43,126 nt of DNA from Actinomycetota bacterium (lineage in GTDB: Bacteria > Actinomycetota > Actinomycetes > Nanopelagicales > Nanopelagicaceae): NCBI GenBank assembly GCA_005789205.1, contig SXYM01000046.1, positions 1 through 43,126 on the forward strand. The letters are read 5' to 3'. The translations under genes and the position numbers were made by a program. Below, in pieces: positions 43,036 through 43,126 of this stretch; the stretch's first letter is position 1, and each line of letters begins with the position of its first letter. The notes beneath the pieces are model-generated. The model was not told the origin of the DNA. It did not search any database and worked only from the letters and a program-made list of their open reading frames with translations.

Positions 43036-43126
43036 GGCTTAGTTCCAATAGTTAATGGCTTTGAAGTTTCGGCAAAGAAATCATTTCCTTTATCGTCCAC
43101 CACAATAAATGCTGGGAAATCCACTA
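43032..43126 (-). CDS. Class I fumarate hydratase, C-terminal end
   Basis: Only the last 31 codons are in the window; the gene continues past the right edge. The sequence VDFPAFIVVDDKGNDFF matches the C-terminus of iron-sulfur class I fumarases (E. coli FumA has nearly the same segment). The enzyme converts fumarate to malate in the TCA cycle. Position after phoH fits actinobacterial order. Confidence 0.85.
   Translation of the reverse strand, partial: VDFPAFIVVDDKGNDFFAETSKPLTIGTKP

Overview
The window looks like chromosomal backbone of a streamlined, AT-leaning actinobacterium. The gene order is the main evidence. One run (FmdB zinc ribbon, folate cyclo-ligase, MoeA-like, GNAT, membrane protein, PMT/rsmI, metG, tatD, ksgA, ispE, glmU, prs, rplY, pth, mfd, mazG, eno, ftsB, DUF501, ppx) and a second (greA, DUF4307, small membrane protein, cis-prenyltransferase, phoH, fumarase) follow the order I recall from Mycobacterium tuberculosis (about Rv0991c-Rv1026 and Rv1080c-Rv1098c). 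Moderate GC, frequent TTA leucine codons, 1-11 bp gene overlaps and almost no spacers suggest a small-genome planktonic lineage such as freshwater acI (Nanopelagicales). That placement is an inference. There is no rRNA, insertion sequence, phage, CRISPR array or origin. No gene-free stretch exceeds 300 bases; the longest is 42215-42447.

Layout. 1-5563 (mostly minus): a partial SDR, a GMC oxidoreductase and a saccharopine-dehydrogenase-like protein in an overlapping cluster, tRNA-Arg(CCT), and an MMPL exporter. 5596-9605: a 38-residue protein, an FmdB zinc ribbon, a CopC-like protein, a CopD-CtaG fusion and an acyl-CoA dehydrogenase. 9595-13810: folate cyclo-ligase, a shortened MoeA/gephyrin-like protein, a GNAT, a membrane protein resembling the actinobacterial Glp receptor, and a protein O-mannosyltransferase. 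13862-22816: rsmI, metG, tatD, ksgA, ispE, tRNA-Gln, glmU, prs, rplY, pth (RNA modification and translation, isoprenoid, cell-wall and nucleotide precursors). 22817-33553: ppc (minus), mfd, a SurA-like lipoprotein, mazG, eno, ftsB, DUF501, ppx. 33585-37955: an unusually short tRNA-Leu(TAA), a Bax-inhibitor-1-like protein, two MFS loci (one a 3' remnant) and a DrrAB-type ABC exporter. 37952-43126: greA, DUF4307, a 45-residue membrane protein, SURF1, DUF3817, a cis-prenyltransferase, PhoH with a PIN domain, a structured leader, a secreted lytic transglycosylase, and the end of class I fumarase.

Themes. Respiratory-oxidase assembly appears twice (CopC/CopD-CtaG and SURF1). Envelope and division functions recur (Glp/GlpR-like pair, PMT, IspE, GlmU, FtsB, cis-prenyltransferase, transglycosylase). 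All seven convergent protein-gene junctions have abutting or overlapping stop codons. Several genes have a -10-like hexamer 6-8 bases before the start codon, which suggests leaderless mRNAs. The most interesting points are the MoeA-like protein that has cleanly lost domain II beside a GlpR-like gene, the CopC-like protein with no histidine or cysteine, the nested-hairpin leader with two tiny ORFs before the transglycosylase gene, the class-I-shaped tRNA with a UAA anticodon, and the absence of mca, rpfB and galU from positions where relatives carry them.
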